Source: JAKFWF01 sp031374115
Lineage (GTDB): Bacteria; Pseudomonadota; Alphaproteobacteria; Rhizobiales; Hyphomicrobiaceae
Reading direction: 5' to 3'
DNA: 64,000 nt
Assembly (NCBI GenBank): GCA_031374115.1
Contig: JANMNO010000058.1
Location: forward strand, 1 to 64,000
A program made the position numbers and the translations under genes. Positions 8,355 to 17,150 of this stretch are shown here, piece after piece. How positions within the stretch are numbered: the stretch's first letter is position 1; every line of letters starts with the position of its first letter. The notes beneath the pieces were generated by a model. It saw nothing but the letters and a program-made list of their open reading frames with translations, had not been told where the DNA came from and ran no database searches.

Positions 8355-9095
8355 TCAACGCAAGTCGCGCCGCACCGCTTGGGCCGACCCGCTAAAATAC
8401 CCGCCGAGCCTGCGCAACAATTCGGCCTCCGCCATACCCGCAATGCCATTGCGCGAGGGCTGCGTCGCCCGGACCAGGCAGGCGTTTGATTTCAAGATCA
8501 CGCCGTCCTCCAGGATACGCAACCCGTTGGCGCGTAACGTCTCACCGGTCGTCGTAATGTCGACGATCAGATCGGCACTGCCGGCGGCTGGAGCACCTTC
8601 GGTAGCACCCAGGCTCTCGACAATGCGATAACTTGCAACATCGTGGGCGGCAAAAAACTTGCGCGTCAAGTTCATGTATTTTGTGGCGACCCGCAGCCGG
8701 CGGCGATGCTTGCGCCGGAACGCCACCACGATGTCCTCGAGATCGGCCATCGCGTGCACGTCGAGCCAATAGTTAGGCACGGCGACCACAACGTCGGCCG
8801 GGCCGAAATCGAACGTGTGGACAAATTCAACTTTTGAGGCCCAGTCATCGATATATTCCTCGATCAGATCTCGCCCGGTTATGCCGAGATGCGCTTCACC
8901 GCTACGCAGGTGACGCACGATCTCAGAGGCCGAAACGAAGGCCACCTCGACACCGGACACGCCCTCGATTTCGCCGCGATAGCCGCGCTCTGGGCCAGTC
9001 TTGCGCACGACGATGCCAGCCTTCGCGAGCGCCTCTGCACAACTTTCCATCAGCCGGCCCTTGGACGGGATAGCGAAGATCAACGTGTCACTCAT
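8355..9095 (-). CDS. hisG: ATP phosphoribosyltransferase catalytic subunit (short form)
   Basis: First step of histidine synthesis, joining ATP and PRPP to give phosphoribosyl-ATP. The 246-residue protein begins IFAIPSKGRLME, carries GITGRDLIEEY and the PRPP-binding segment ADLIVDITTTGETLRANGL, and lacks the C-terminal regulatory domain of long HisG. It is therefore the short form that needs HisZ, whose gene is immediately upstream with a 4-bp ATGA overlap. Confidence 0.95.
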   Translation of the reverse strand: MSDTLIFAIPSKGRLMESCAEALAKAGIVVRKTGPERGYRGEIEGVSGVEVAFVSASEIVRHLRSGEAHLGITGRDLIEEYIDDWASKVEFVHTFDFGPADVVVAVPNYWLDVHAMADLEDIVVAFRRKHRRRLRVATKYMNLTRKFFAAHDVASYRIVESLGATEGAPAAGSADLIVDITTTGETLRANGLRILEDGVILKSNACLVRATQPSRNGIAGMAEAELLRRLGGYFSGSAQAVRRDLR

Positions 9096-10285
9096 AGCCC
9101 GCCTCCCCAGGCCGCGGCCAACAATCGATCAGTGTAGATGGCAGCCCCTGCAGCCGGCACGCACACCGGTGAGCCGACGGCCTGCAGCAACCGGTCATAG
9201 CGGCCGCCACCTGCTATTGCGCGCGTCTCTCCTGCTCCAGGCGAGGTCACTTCAAACACGAAGCCGGTGTAGTATTCAAAGTCGCGTCCAAAGTCGGCGC
9301 AAAACGTGATACCGGCGGTGTCGATGCGTGCTTCAGCAAATAGCGCGAGACGCTTTTCAAATGCCGCGATCGATTTCGACAGGTCGAGCCCAGGCTGGCG
9401 GCTGCCGAGCTCGACGATACGCTTCAGGGCGTCCGCCGGTTGCGCTGCAATGTTGAGGTAGCTGTCGATGATCGATGCCGCCGAAAGCTCCAGCGGCGGG
9501 TCGCGTTCGTCGGCGAGTTGCTCCAGTAGTTGCGTGGTTATCTCGCCGATCGAGCGGCTGCCGAGGGTTGCGACGCCCTTACTCTCCAGGTATTGGGCGA
9601 TCGCGGTCTCCGACTTGATCGGGTCGGCCGTGTCGAGTAGGCGGCGCACCTCATCAGGCATCGCAGCTGACCTGCGACCGGTCAGGCGGCGCAGATAGTT
9701 CATAAACGACTTCGGGCGCCGGAAGTGGTGCTTCAATCGCTCGCGCCAGCGGTTCGGCATGTCGATCGCATCGATCAGATCGTGAAACACCGCAACGTCG
9801 CCGATGCGCACCCGGACGGCCTGAAGGTCGCTGCGGCGCAGCGCGCTTAGAACTAGGTCCAGCACCTCGACCTCGGCGCGCGCCGGATCGCGGCTGTTGA
9901 ACACTTCAAGACCGACCTGATGCAGCTCGCCGGCGTCGAGTTCGTGCACGGCGCTGTTCGTTGGTTGGCGAAAGACCATACCGCTGCTCGCGTACTTGGC
10001 GATCTGCGTGGCCTGCGGATATCGCTCCAAATAAAGCCGGCAGATCGGCACGGTGAGGTCGGTCCGCAGACACAATTCCTGGCCCGTGCGGTCGGCCACG
10101 CCGAACGTCTGCTCGCGCATCTCCTCGCCGACGAGATCGACCAGAAGCGATGCCGGCTGGATGATCGGTGGCGAAACCATTTCAAAACCGGCGCCGTCGA
10201 ACACCTGCAGAATGGTCGCCGCGCGCGCCCGCTGCGCATCGAGCCATCGCGCCGAGTGCCGATCGAGGTGGGGATGTGTGCTCAT
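9092..10285 (-). CDS. hisZ: ATP phosphoribosyltransferase regulatory subunit
   Basis: A histidyl-tRNA-synthetase-like protein that forms a hetero-octamer with short HisG and carries histidine feedback. Class II synthetase motifs are visible (LRTDLTVPICRLYLE motif 2 region, YYTGFVFEV, GGGRYDRLL), but the C-terminal anticodon-binding domain is missing, as expected for HisZ. The start is set at the ATG at 10285; the frame extends to a TTG at 10312 without support. Its last codons overlap hisG by 4 bp. The true synthetase, hisS, lies 360 bp upstream on the same strand. Confidence 0.93.
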   Translation of the reverse strand: MSTHPHLDRHSARWLDAQRARAATILQVFDGAGFEMVSPPIIQPASLLVDLVGEEMREQTFGVADRTGQELCLRTDLTVPICRLYLERYPQATQIAKYASSGMVFRQPTNSAVHELDAGELHQVGLEVFNSRDPARAEVEVLDLVLSALRRSDLQAVRVRIGDVAVFHDLIDAIDMPNRWRERLKHHFRRPKSFMNYLRRLTGRRSAAMPDEVRRLLDTADPIKSETAIAQYLESKGVATLGSRSIGEITTQLLEQLADERDPPLELSAASIIDSYLNIAAQPADALKRIVELGSRQPGLDLSKSIAAFEKRLALFAEARIDTAGITFCADFGRDFEYYTGFVFEVTSPGAGETRAIAGGGRYDRLLQAVGSPVCVPAAGAAIYTDRLLAAAWGGGL

Positions 10286-10317
10286 GGGCGCACTCGCGCG
10301 AACTTTCCACAATCGGT

Positions 10318-10602
10318 GTCATCCTCGGCCTTGGGCCGGGGACCCATCGTGCAACACACTTTGACGCCGATGTCGGGGCTGTGACACGGCCTCACGGTCG
10401 GACGAGTTGTGCCCGCTGACAAGTGGGTCCTCGGGACAAGCCCGAGGATGACAATTATTGGTGTGGGGGCACCGGTCCGGTCGATCACGTGCCCGCCAAC
10501 AGGCGTCATCCCGGCGTTTCTTGCTTGGACCCATGGTGCCAAGTCGCTAGTGCCGAAAATCGTCGCACGGTGGGTCTCGGGGACAAGCCCCGGGATGGCA
10601 GT
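10318..10602. repeat. cluster of four REP-like palindromic units
   Basis: The 360-bp gap between hisZ and hisS holds no credible gene but four related palindromic units of 28-35 bp at about 10320-10347, 10423-10453, 10505-10539 and 10570-10600. Each contains a core such as CCTCGGGACAAGCCCGAGG or CTCGGGGACAAGCCCCGGG flanked by GTGGGTC or GGATGAC, and the units alternate in orientation. Units like these are scattered between genes in many alphaproteobacteria, where they give spurious translations with PGLVPGTH-like strings. They may act as transcript-end hairpins. A minus-strand ORF across them (10282-10638) is only repeat translation. Confidence 0.8.
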
Positions 10603-10645
10603 TGCGGGTGTGGCGGCGTCGGGGTGACATAACGACATTACGGCC

Positions 10646-12169
10646 TCAACCCTGATGCCGGGCGAGGATGGCGCGCACCGTGGATACCATGTCGCCTTCC
10701 GGCACCGAGATTTGGGCCGGTCGGCCTTCGCGCCACTCCTTCGAATCCTTGATCTCAGTCGAGCGTTTTGCGCCTTCGATCAAGTCCTTGATCTGGACCG
10801 TTGGACCTGTCGGAATGTCGCGCTCCTGGCTGCCCTGGATAATGACGCACGGGCTCCCTCGCTTGTCGGCGTATTTCATTTGCGGCTTCATGCCGGCGGT
10901 GCCGAGATACATCTCGGCGCGGATTGGCGGACCACCATCCGTCGGGTTTCGAAGCAAGTTCGTCAGCTTTTGATAGTCCGCCAGCCTGTCCTTATCCATG
11001 ACCAGCACGACGACCGGGCCGAGCACTGGTTTCGCATCGGCCTTGTTGAGATGCGCGAGTGCCGCCTGCAATCGCGACACGCCGATGGAGAAGCCGGTCG
11101 CGGGGACTTTCTGACCGGTAAAGCGGGCGACAAGATCGTCGTAACGCCCGCCGCCCCCGACCGAGCCGAAGCGCACCGGCTTGCCGTCATCGCCGGTGAC
11201 TTCGAAGGTCAGTTCCGCCTCGAACACCGGGCCGGTGTAGTAGTCGAGGCCGCGGACGATGGAATAGTCGATCCTGATCTGGTCCTCAAAGTACCCTGCG
11301 GCCTTGAGAAGTCTGTTAATCGCTCCAAGCTCGGCTCTACCATCCATGTAGAGCTGAGTGGGCTCAAAACCTTCCCGTATCGCTGAGGCACCCGTTTCGC
11401 CTTGCTCGACGAAAGGTTGTGTCACAAATGACAACACTGCAGCTGCGGCCGGTTCGCTTAATCCAGCGCCTTTGGTGAAATCGCCGCTCTCGTCCTTGCG
11501 ACCCGGTCCGAGAAGCAACGCAACGTCCTTTGCGCCGAGACGATCTAGTTTGTCCAGCGCCCGCAGCACCGTCAGCCGGCGCCCCGCATCGGCCTCGCTT
11601 GTCGGATCAATGCCTATACTCGCCAGCACCCCATCCAACACCTTGCGGTTATTGACCTTGATGACGTAGCTGCCGCGCGGGATGCCCAGCGCTTCCATGG
11701 CATCCGCCATCAGCATGCAGGCTTCGGCGTCGGCTGCGACATTGTCGGTGCCGACGGTGTCGGCGTCGCACTGCATGAACTGGCGATAGCGGCCCGGACC
11801 CGGCTTCTCGTTGCGCCAAACCGGGCCCATCGCATAGCGGCGATAGGGTTTCGGCAGCTTATCGAAGTTCTCGGCGACATGGCGGGCCAGCGGCGCGGTT
11901 AGATCGTAGCGCAGGCTCATCCATTGCTCGTCGTCGTCAGCGACCGAGAACACACCGGCGTTGGGGCGATCCGTATCGGGCAGGAACTTGCCCAGCGCCT
12001 CGGTGTACTCGAACGCGGGCGTGTCCAGCGCATCGTAGCCGTAGCGCTCGAACACCACGCGTAGCTTGTCCAGCATCTCGCGCTGGCCCGCCACTTCGGG
12101 TCCGCTGTAATCGCGAAACCCACGCGGCAAACGCGCCTCGGGACGCTGATCTTTCGGAGCTTTGGACAT
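10646..12169 (-). CDS. hisS: histidyl-tRNA synthetase
   Basis: Class II synthetase charging tRNA-His. Motif 1 lies around FEYTEALGKFLPDTD, motif 2 is in RYAMGPVWRNEKPGPGRYRQF, the histidine-specific region reads GLDYYTGPVFE, and motif 3 is GGGGRYDDLVARF with GFSIGVSRL. A C-terminal anticodon-binding domain follows. The ATG at 12169 (507 residues) is preferred; an upstream ATG at 12205 adds 12 residues. It lies upstream of hisZ-hisG, separated from them by the repeat cluster. Confidence 0.95.
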   Translation of the reverse strand: MSKAPKDQRPEARLPRGFRDYSGPEVAGQREMLDKLRVVFERYGYDALDTPAFEYTEALGKFLPDTDRPNAGVFSVADDDEQWMSLRYDLTAPLARHVAENFDKLPKPYRRYAMGPVWRNEKPGPGRYRQFMQCDADTVGTDNVAADAEACMLMADAMEALGIPRGSYVIKVNNRKVLDGVLASIGIDPTSEADAGRRLTVLRALDKLDRLGAKDVALLLGPGRKDESGDFTKGAGLSEPAAAAVLSFVTQPFVEQGETGASAIREGFEPTQLYMDGRAELGAINRLLKAAGYFEDQIRIDYSIVRGLDYYTGPVFEAELTFEVTGDDGKPVRFGSVGGGGRYDDLVARFTGQKVPATGFSIGVSRLQAALAHLNKADAKPVLGPVVVLVMDKDRLADYQKLTNLLRNPTDGGPPIRAEMYLGTAGMKPQMKYADKRGSPCVIIQGSQERDIPTGPTVQIKDLIEGAKRSTEIKDSKEWREGRPAQISVPEGDMVSTVRAILARHQG

Positions 12170-12244
12170 TGAAACAACGGGCCTTTTCGGCGAAGCGCCA
12201 AGCATTGCGCGGCTTATAGCCGAGGCATGCGCCGGGGGGAAGCG

Positions 12245-12655
12245 TTAGAGACCGCGATAGACGCGTAGCCCCAGATGCTGCTCCAGCGGGTCGAAACCAC
12301 GATCGTTGTGCAGAAGCGCGATGTTGTTGGCAATGCAATAGGTACCGATCAACAGATCAATGGACTTACGAATGGTAATTCCACGGGCACGGAGGAAGCG
12401 ATAATGCTCCGCTGCGGACACGGCAATATCTGCACCGCCAATCAGCCGCAGCTCAATCACGGCCAAACGGCGCTTCGTTTGCGCAAAATCCCAATCTGAT
12501 CGAAAACCTTGCAGCACTTCGAGGAGGATCAAATCTCCGATCATTGCCCGTTCACCATCAACGAGACTAGCTGCAAGATCCGATGCTCGATGCAAATTTC
12601 CATTTAGAAAATCGATCCAGACCGAGCTATCGACAAGAACCCTGGAGGCACTCAT
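12245..12655 (-). CDS. vapC: VapC-type PIN-domain toxin
   Basis: A PIN-fold endoribonuclease, typically cutting initiator tRNA or rRNA. The acidic residues that hold the metal are all present: VDSSVWIDF (Asp8), the Glu in LLEVLQGF, KSIDLLIGTYCI and LLHNDRGFD near the C-terminus. At 136 residues it has family length. Its ATG overlaps the antitoxin stop by 4 bp, the usual arrangement of a vapBC operon. It lies between hisS and a PagL-like gene. Confidence 0.92.
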   Translation of the reverse strand: MSASRVLVDSSVWIDFLNGNLHRASDLAASLVDGERAMIGDLILLEVLQGFRSDWDFAQTKRRLAVIELRLIGGADIAVSAAEHYRFLRARGITIRKSIDLLIGTYCIANNIALLHNDRGFDPLEQHLGLRVYRGL

Positions 12656-12867
12656 GTCTCGTCATGAAACTTCGGGTTGTCCGTGCGCATCGCGTCGAGA
12701 TCGCCTTCCCACTTCACTTTGCCGCGAAGATCCAGAAGTCCCTGAATCTCCCGGCGACGGATCAACTCGCGCAACGCCTCTTCGACCGTCTCCTTCTTGG
12801 TCTTCTTGCCGGTGGCCTTCATGGCCGCTTTCATCAACTTATCGTCGATGTCGATATTGGTACGCAT
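12652..12867 (-). CDS. vapB: VapB-type antitoxin
   Basis: A 71-residue antitoxin with the family opening MRTNIDIDDKLMKAAMKATG, which forms the ribbon-helix-helix DNA-binding dimer, followed by KKETVEEALRELIRRRE. The C-terminal tail (WEGDLDAMR) would wrap the VapC active site. A GGAGGG ribosome-binding site lies just upstream. A perfect palindrome 12 bp before the ATG is the likely autoregulatory operator. Confidence 0.92.
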   Translation of the reverse strand: MRTNIDIDDKLMKAAMKATGKKTKKETVEEALRELIRRREIQGLLDLRGKVKWEGDLDAMRTDNPKFHDET

Positions 12868-12878
12868 CGCACCCTCCG

Positions 12879-12906
12879 TGTGTATGAATTCCCATAATCA
12901 TACACA
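12879..12906. promoter_or_regulatory. palindromic operator of vapBC
   Basis: Perfect 9-bp inverted repeat, TGTGTATGA at 12879-12887 and TCATACACA at 12898-12906, separated by an AT-rich 10-bp spacer. It sits directly upstream of the vapB ribosome-binding site, where a VapB/VapBC complex would block transcription. The role is inferred from position and symmetry. Confidence 0.7.
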
Positions 12907-12960
12907 TAGAACCGGAATTGTCCATCAAGCCGGTGCTGGCGACGCCCGTCGCCGCCTAGC

Positions 12961-13521
12961 TTAGAACCGGTAGCCATAGCGCACGCCGAGGCTGTCCAAC
13001 CCCTCGTTCACGCTGCGCGTATAGCCGTTCGAGATGTGCTCGAAGTAGACTGAAATGCTGTTATGGTTGTCAAACCGGTAGCCTATCTCGGCCGGAATAT
13101 GAAACAGGGCGCGGCTGCCCAAGGCCTTGCGATCCAGCGCATCGGGATTGACGTGTCCGTTGTGCACCGCAACCCCCAGCCCAAGTCCAAAATAAAAGCC
13201 CGAAGCTGTATCGATCTGCCAACGCGCGTCGAGGTAGCCCTTACTGGTGTAACCATCGGTGTTGACGGTGCCGCCAATCGCCGGACGGATTGCGCCGCCC
13301 AGGAACGGCAGCGCGGGGCTAAGGATCAACTCGCCGTTGATGTCGACGCCGCTCTCCAGCCGGAAGCCGCTCCACAGATGCGGCACATCGTGATAGAGCA
13401 CGCCGAACTTGGCCTCATAGATGAACGGCGATGCGGCGTTGGCTGGAGCAGCCAGCACCAACGTCGTCGCCAGCGCCAGCGCGCACGCAGTGGTCTTGAG
13501 GAATGGCCCGGAAAATCTCAT
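12961..13521 (-). CDS. PagL-like lipid A 3-O-deacylase / acyloxyacyl hydrolase
   Basis: An outer-membrane beta-barrel esterase predicted to remove the 3-linked acyl chain of lipid A. The start at 13521 gives a signal peptide (TTACALALATTLVLAAPANA, cleavage after ANA near residue 30). The rest is amphipathic beta strands (FYFGLGLGVAVHNG) ending in the aromatic YGYRF typical of barrel C-termini. The catalytic His-Ser pair is recognisable in FEHISNGY. At 186 residues it matches PagL relatives. Monocistronic as far as can be seen. Confidence 0.83.
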   Translation of the reverse strand: MRFSGPFLKTTACALALATTLVLAAPANAASPFIYEAKFGVLYHDVPHLWSGFRLESGVDINGELILSPALPFLGGAIRPAIGGTVNTDGYTSKGYLDARWQIDTASGFYFGLGLGVAVHNGHVNPDALDRKALGSRALFHIPAEIGYRFDNHNSISVYFEHISNGYTRSVNEGLDSLGVRYGYRF

Positions 13522-13635
13522 GCGCGACAGATAACCTAATCGGCATCGATTGGCGCCTGTCTTGCGCACAGCTCAGCTCCTCTTCTACCGCGACTGTTGC
13601 AAATGCGCCATTCGAGCCGTTCCGCGTTGCGCAGA

Positions 13636-13770
13636 TCACCCGTTCTTTTCGAGGAACGCGCGCACAGGCGCCAGCGACTGCGCCGCGTCTTCTGCGAGGT
13701 AGAGCCACGCGCCCAACCCGATGAGGACGACCGCGAGGGTAAGCAGACCGTAGGTCAAGATGCGTTTCAC
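13636..13770 (-). CDS. possible small single-span membrane protein
   Basis: A 44-codon frame from a GTG at 13770. It has a basic N-terminus (VKRILTYG), one clean hydrophobic helix (residues 5-25, ending GAWLYLAED) and a tail ending AFLEKNG. Codon use resembles the neighbouring genes, but no clear ribosome-binding site precedes the GTG. It could be a real small protein or the surviving N-terminal anchor of a larger lost gene between tex and the PagL-like gene. Confidence 0.4.
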   Translation of the reverse strand: MKRILTYGLLTLAVVLIGLGAWLYLAEDAAQSLAPVRAFLEKNG

Positions 13771-13814
13771 GTTGTGGAGGGCTCGTGGTGTGCGACTGTT
13801 CAATCAAAGTCAAA

Positions 13815-16121
13815 TTATCGCTGCTCTCGCGCCTTCCTGAGCGCGGCGGCGAAGGCGCTCTCGCCAGCGGGCTCGGGCTTTTTCGGGATCGGCGCGCCGG
13901 GGCGATGGCCGCCTTGCGACGCTGAACGGGGCACCGGGCTACCAGCTTGTATCACCCCGGACTTCATCGTCAGTGCGATGCGTTTGCGGTCGACATCGAT
14001 CTCCTTGACGCGCACCTTCACCACGTCGCCAGCTTTTACCACCTCGCGCGGGTCTTTCACGAACGTGTCGGACAGCTCTGAGATGTGCACGAGCCCGTCC
14101 TGGTGCACGCCGACATCGACGAACGCGCCGAACGCCGCGACGTTGGTCACCACACCTTCGAGTTGCATGCCGATGCGTAGATCCGAGATCTTCTCGACGC
14201 CATCCTGGAAGGTCGCGGTCTTGAACTCTGGCCTTGGATCGCGGCCGGGCTTTTCGAGTTCGACTAGAATGTCGGTGATGGTCGGCACACCGAATGTTTC
14301 ATCGGCGAACTGCTTTGGCTGCAACGATTTGAGGAACCCGCGATCGCCGATCATGTCTTTCAGCGGCCGCTTGGTGGCCTCGGAGATTTTCTCGACCAGC
14401 GGATAGGCTTCGGGGTGCACCGCCGAGCCATCGAGCGGGTTTTTACCATTCATGACACGCAGGAAGCCCGCTGCCTGTTCGAACGTCTTCGGTCCCAAGC
14501 GCGCGACCTTCTTGATCGCGGCGCGGGTCTTAAAGGGTCCGTTTTCGTCGCGGTGCGCAACGATGTTTGCGCCGAGCGTGGCGTTCAGACCGGCAACCCG
14601 CGAAAGCAATGCCGCAGATGCCGTGTTCACATCGACACCGACCGCATTCACGCAGTCTTCCACCGCGGCATCGAGCGAGCGGGCGAGGCCGGTCTGATCG
14701 ACGTCGTGCTGATACTGGCCGACGCCGATCGCCTTGGGTTCGATCTTGACGAGCTCGGCAAGCGGGTCCTGCAGGCGGCGCGCAATCGACACCGCGCCAC
14801 GGATCGACACGTCTAGATCGGGGAACTCCTTGGCGGCAAATTCCGAGGCCGAGTACACCGAAGCACCGGCTTCGCTCACCATCACCTTGGTGAGCTTCAG
14901 TTGCGGCATCTTCGCGATCACTTCGTTCGCGAGCTTGTCGGTCTCGCGGCTGGCGGTGCCATTGCCGATGGAAAGCAACTCGACCTTGTGCTTGATGCAT
15001 AGCGACGCGATCGCAGCCATCGATTGCTGCCAGTCACGCCGCGGCTCGTGTGGATAAATCGTCGCGTGATCGACGAATTTGCCAGTCGCATCGACCACGG
15101 CGATTTTCACGCCAGAGCGAAAGCCTGGGTCGAGGCCCATTGTCGCGCGCTGGCCAGCGGGAGCGGCCAACATCAGGTCTTTCAGGTTCTTTGAGAATAT
15201 CGAGACGGCTTCGGTATCGGCCCGCTGCTTCAATCGGGACAGCAGGTCGACGGACAGCGACACATGCAGCTTGGCTTTCCAGGCGAGGCGCGCGCCATCG
15301 GACAACCACTTGTCGGCGGGGCGGCCACGATCGACCAGGTTGAAGGCACCCATGATCCTCCCCTCAGCCGGATGCGGTTGCTTGTCAACCTTCGGCACGT
15401 CGAGTTCGAGGTCGAGGACGCCCTCATTGCGGCCGCGAAACATCGCGAGAGCGCGGTGCGACGGGACCTCTTTCACCTTCTGCGAAAACTCGAAATAGTC
15501 GGAAAACTTCGCGCCTTCCACTTCTTTGCCTTTCGACACTTTCGACGTGAAGAGGCCGGTGTCCCACAGCCAATCGCGCAACGAGCGCACGAGTTCGGGC
15601 TTCTCGCCAATGCGCTCGATCAAGATATGGCGGGCGCCATCCAGTGCGGCCTTGGTGTCGGCCACGCCTTTCTCGGCATGCACGTATTTGGCGGCTTCTT
15701 CGCCGGGCACGAGCGCTGGATTGACGATCAACGCATCGGTCAGCGGCTCCAGACCGGCTTCGCGCGCGATCTGCGCCTTGGTGCGCCGCTTCGGCTTGTG
15801 CGGCGCGTACAGATCTTCGAGATCGACCTTGGTTTCAGCCGCATTGATCGCACGCGCGAGATCGCCGGTGAGCTTGCCTTGCTCGTCGATCGATTTGAGA
15901 ACGGTCGCGCGGCGGTCTTCCAACTCGCGCAGGTAGGCGAGCCGCTCGTCGAGGTTGCGCAGCTGGGTGTCGTCGAGGCCGCCGGTCTTTTCCTTGCGAT
16001 AGCGCGCAATAAACGGCACCGTCGAGCCCTCGGCCAGCATCTCGACCGTGGCCGCCACTTGCGCCACCTGCACGTCAAGTTCGCGGGCGATCTGGGCATT
16101 GATTTTCGCGGCGGTGCTCAT
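13815..16121 (-). CDS. tex: Tex family transcription accessory protein
   Basis: A nucleic-acid-binding protein of the Tex/Spt6 family, which associates with RNA polymerase and affects transcript fate. The 768 residues show the expected order: N-terminal helical HTH part (FIARYRKEKTGGLDD), YqgF/RNase H-like fold (MGLDPGFRSGVKIAVVD), helix-hairpin-helix region (VDVNTASAALLSRVAGL) and a C-terminal S1 domain (LEGVVTNVAAFGAFVDVGVHQDGLVHIS). The ATG at 16121 has an AGGAG site before it; the frame is open upstream, but that part translates the repeat described next. The tail is Pro/Arg-rich. Confidence 0.95.
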   Translation of the reverse strand: MSTAAKINAQIARELDVQVAQVAATVEMLAEGSTVPFIARYRKEKTGGLDDTQLRNLDERLAYLRELEDRRATVLKSIDEQGKLTGDLARAINAAETKVDLEDLYAPHKPKRRTKAQIAREAGLEPLTDALIVNPALVPGEEAAKYVHAEKGVADTKAALDGARHILIERIGEKPELVRSLRDWLWDTGLFTSKVSKGKEVEGAKFSDYFEFSQKVKEVPSHRALAMFRGRNEGVLDLELDVPKVDKQPHPAEGRIMGAFNLVDRGRPADKWLSDGARLAWKAKLHVSLSVDLLSRLKQRADTEAVSIFSKNLKDLMLAAPAGQRATMGLDPGFRSGVKIAVVDATGKFVDHATIYPHEPRRDWQQSMAAIASLCIKHKVELLSIGNGTASRETDKLANEVIAKMPQLKLTKVMVSEAGASVYSASEFAAKEFPDLDVSIRGAVSIARRLQDPLAELVKIEPKAIGVGQYQHDVDQTGLARSLDAAVEDCVNAVGVDVNTASAALLSRVAGLNATLGANIVAHRDENGPFKTRAAIKKVARLGPKTFEQAAGFLRVMNGKNPLDGSAVHPEAYPLVEKISEATKRPLKDMIGDRGFLKSLQPKQFADETFGVPTITDILVELEKPGRDPRPEFKTATFQDGVEKISDLRIGMQLEGVVTNVAAFGAFVDVGVHQDGLVHISELSDTFVKDPREVVKAGDVVKVRVKEIDVDRKRIALTMKSGVIQAGSPVPRSASQGGHRPGAPIPKKPEPAGESAFAAALRKAREQR

Positions 16122-16247
16122 GGCGGTCTCCTGAACGATCTGGCGCTCTCGGTAGCACCTGCATCGAGGCGAATGAAGACGTCTTTTCGGGTTGCATCCG
16201 ACTCTGCTGCCGCAGAGCCGGCCGGATGCAAGGCGATCGGTGCGATC

Positions 16248-16342
16248 GGTGTCTGACCCTCCGGGTCTGACACCGCGGCTCAGACTGCGAGAGGCGCGGC
16301 AAATACCGAGGACTGGTGTCAGACCCGGAGGGTCAGACACCA
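16248..16342. repeat. bipartite palindromic repeat, copy 1
   Basis: Two near-identical palindromes, GTGTCTGACCCTCCGGGTC and on (16248-16274) and the matching unit at 16314-16342, flank a 39-bp spacer. Each could fold into a strong hairpin around the CCGG centre, and the two are near-complementary to each other. A second copy of the same arrangement lies at 60831-60913. The element sits between the tex start and the cobS stop. Confidence 0.8.
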
Positions 16343-16376
16343 ACGAGACAAGACACCAACGAGACAAGACACCAAC
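16336..16376. repeat. 16-bp tandem repeat
   Basis: Unit GACACCAACGAGACAA occurs twice in full (16336, 16352) and once in part (16368), growing out of the last bases of the palindrome next to it. Probably slippage-derived. Nothing suggests a CRISPR, since there is no spacer. Confidence 0.75.
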
Positions 16377-16382
16377 AAAAAA

Positions 16383-17150
16383 TCAATGACTATGTTGGCC
16401 AGCCGCCACAACCGCCAACAAAAACCCGACCTCGAATACCTGTTCGATTGCACCCAGAACATCGCCTGTGTAACCGCCGATCAGGCGCCTCGATTGATAG
16501 GCCAACAGCAGCGCTGGCATTGCGCCACCCGCCAAGCCGATCGCAAAGCACGCCGGATCGATCATGAATATTGGCGCCAGGCCGAACACCGCTGCAATGA
16601 CCATCTCGTGTCCGGTGATGCCGGTTGCCAACGGCTTGACCTTGGCTGCATCCGCATCCCCCGCGTACGGCAGCGCCTGAATGGCAACGACCGTGGCAAG
16701 CCTGGCGGAAGCGTGCGCTGCGATCAGAGCGCCGATTGCGCTCGACACCTCCAGCGCCGCGATTGACATGATTTTTAACGCCAGCACCAGCATCAACGCG
16801 ACCGCGCCGTATGTGCCGATGCGGCTGTCCTTCATGATCTCCAGGCGGCGCGCGACGGTGAGCCCGCCGCCAAGGCCGTCTGCCGTATCGGCCAGCCCAT
16901 CCTCATGGAAGCAGCCGGTTGCAACGATGCCCGCAGCAACCGCAATAAGCGCTGCGAGAGACGCCGGCCACACTTGACTAGCACCCCACAGCGCGAGCGC
17001 CGAAGTGCCGCCGACGGCTGCGCCAACGAGTGGAAAATATTTCGCCGCGCGATCGAGCCATTCGGTCTCGAAAGAGGCGAAACTCGGCACCGGAACACGG
17101 GTCAGAAATTGCACTGCCACCAGGAACAGCGTGAGCTCCCGGCGGATCAT
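16383..17150 (-). CDS. cobS: adenosylcobinamide-GDP ribazoletransferase
   Basis: Last step of the nucleotide-loop assembly of vitamin B12, joining adenosylcobinamide-GDP to alpha-ribazole(-phosphate) in the inner membrane. The signature FHEDGLADTADGLGGG with its acidic, metal-binding residues is at about 80-95, and five or six hydrophobic helices span the remainder. The opening FLTRVPVP is typical. Length is 255. Its start overlaps the end of cobT by 4 bp. Confidence 0.94.
   Translation of the reverse strand: MIRRELTLFLVAVQFLTRVPVPSFASFETEWLDRAAKYFPLVGAAVGGTSALALWGASQVWPASLAALIAVAAGIVATGCFHEDGLADTADGLGGGLTVARRLEIMKDSRIGTYGAVALMLVLALKIMSIAALEVSSAIGALIAAHASARLATVVAIQALPYAGDADAAKVKPLATGITGHEMVIAAVFGLAPIFMIDPACFAIGLAGGAMPALLLAYQSRRLIGGYTGDVLGAIEQVFEVGFLLAVVAAGQHSH

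Noticed and set aside
10282..10638. 118-codon minus-strand ORF between hisZ and hisS
   Set aside because: It translates only the REP-like repeats (PGLVP-type strings), a known source of false genes.
15264..16256. 330-codon plus-strand ORF opposite tex
   Set aside because: Shadow frame; it also runs into the palindromic repeat.
16336..16376. CRISPR-like array
   Set aside because: Head-to-tail 16-bp units without spacers; simple slippage repeat.
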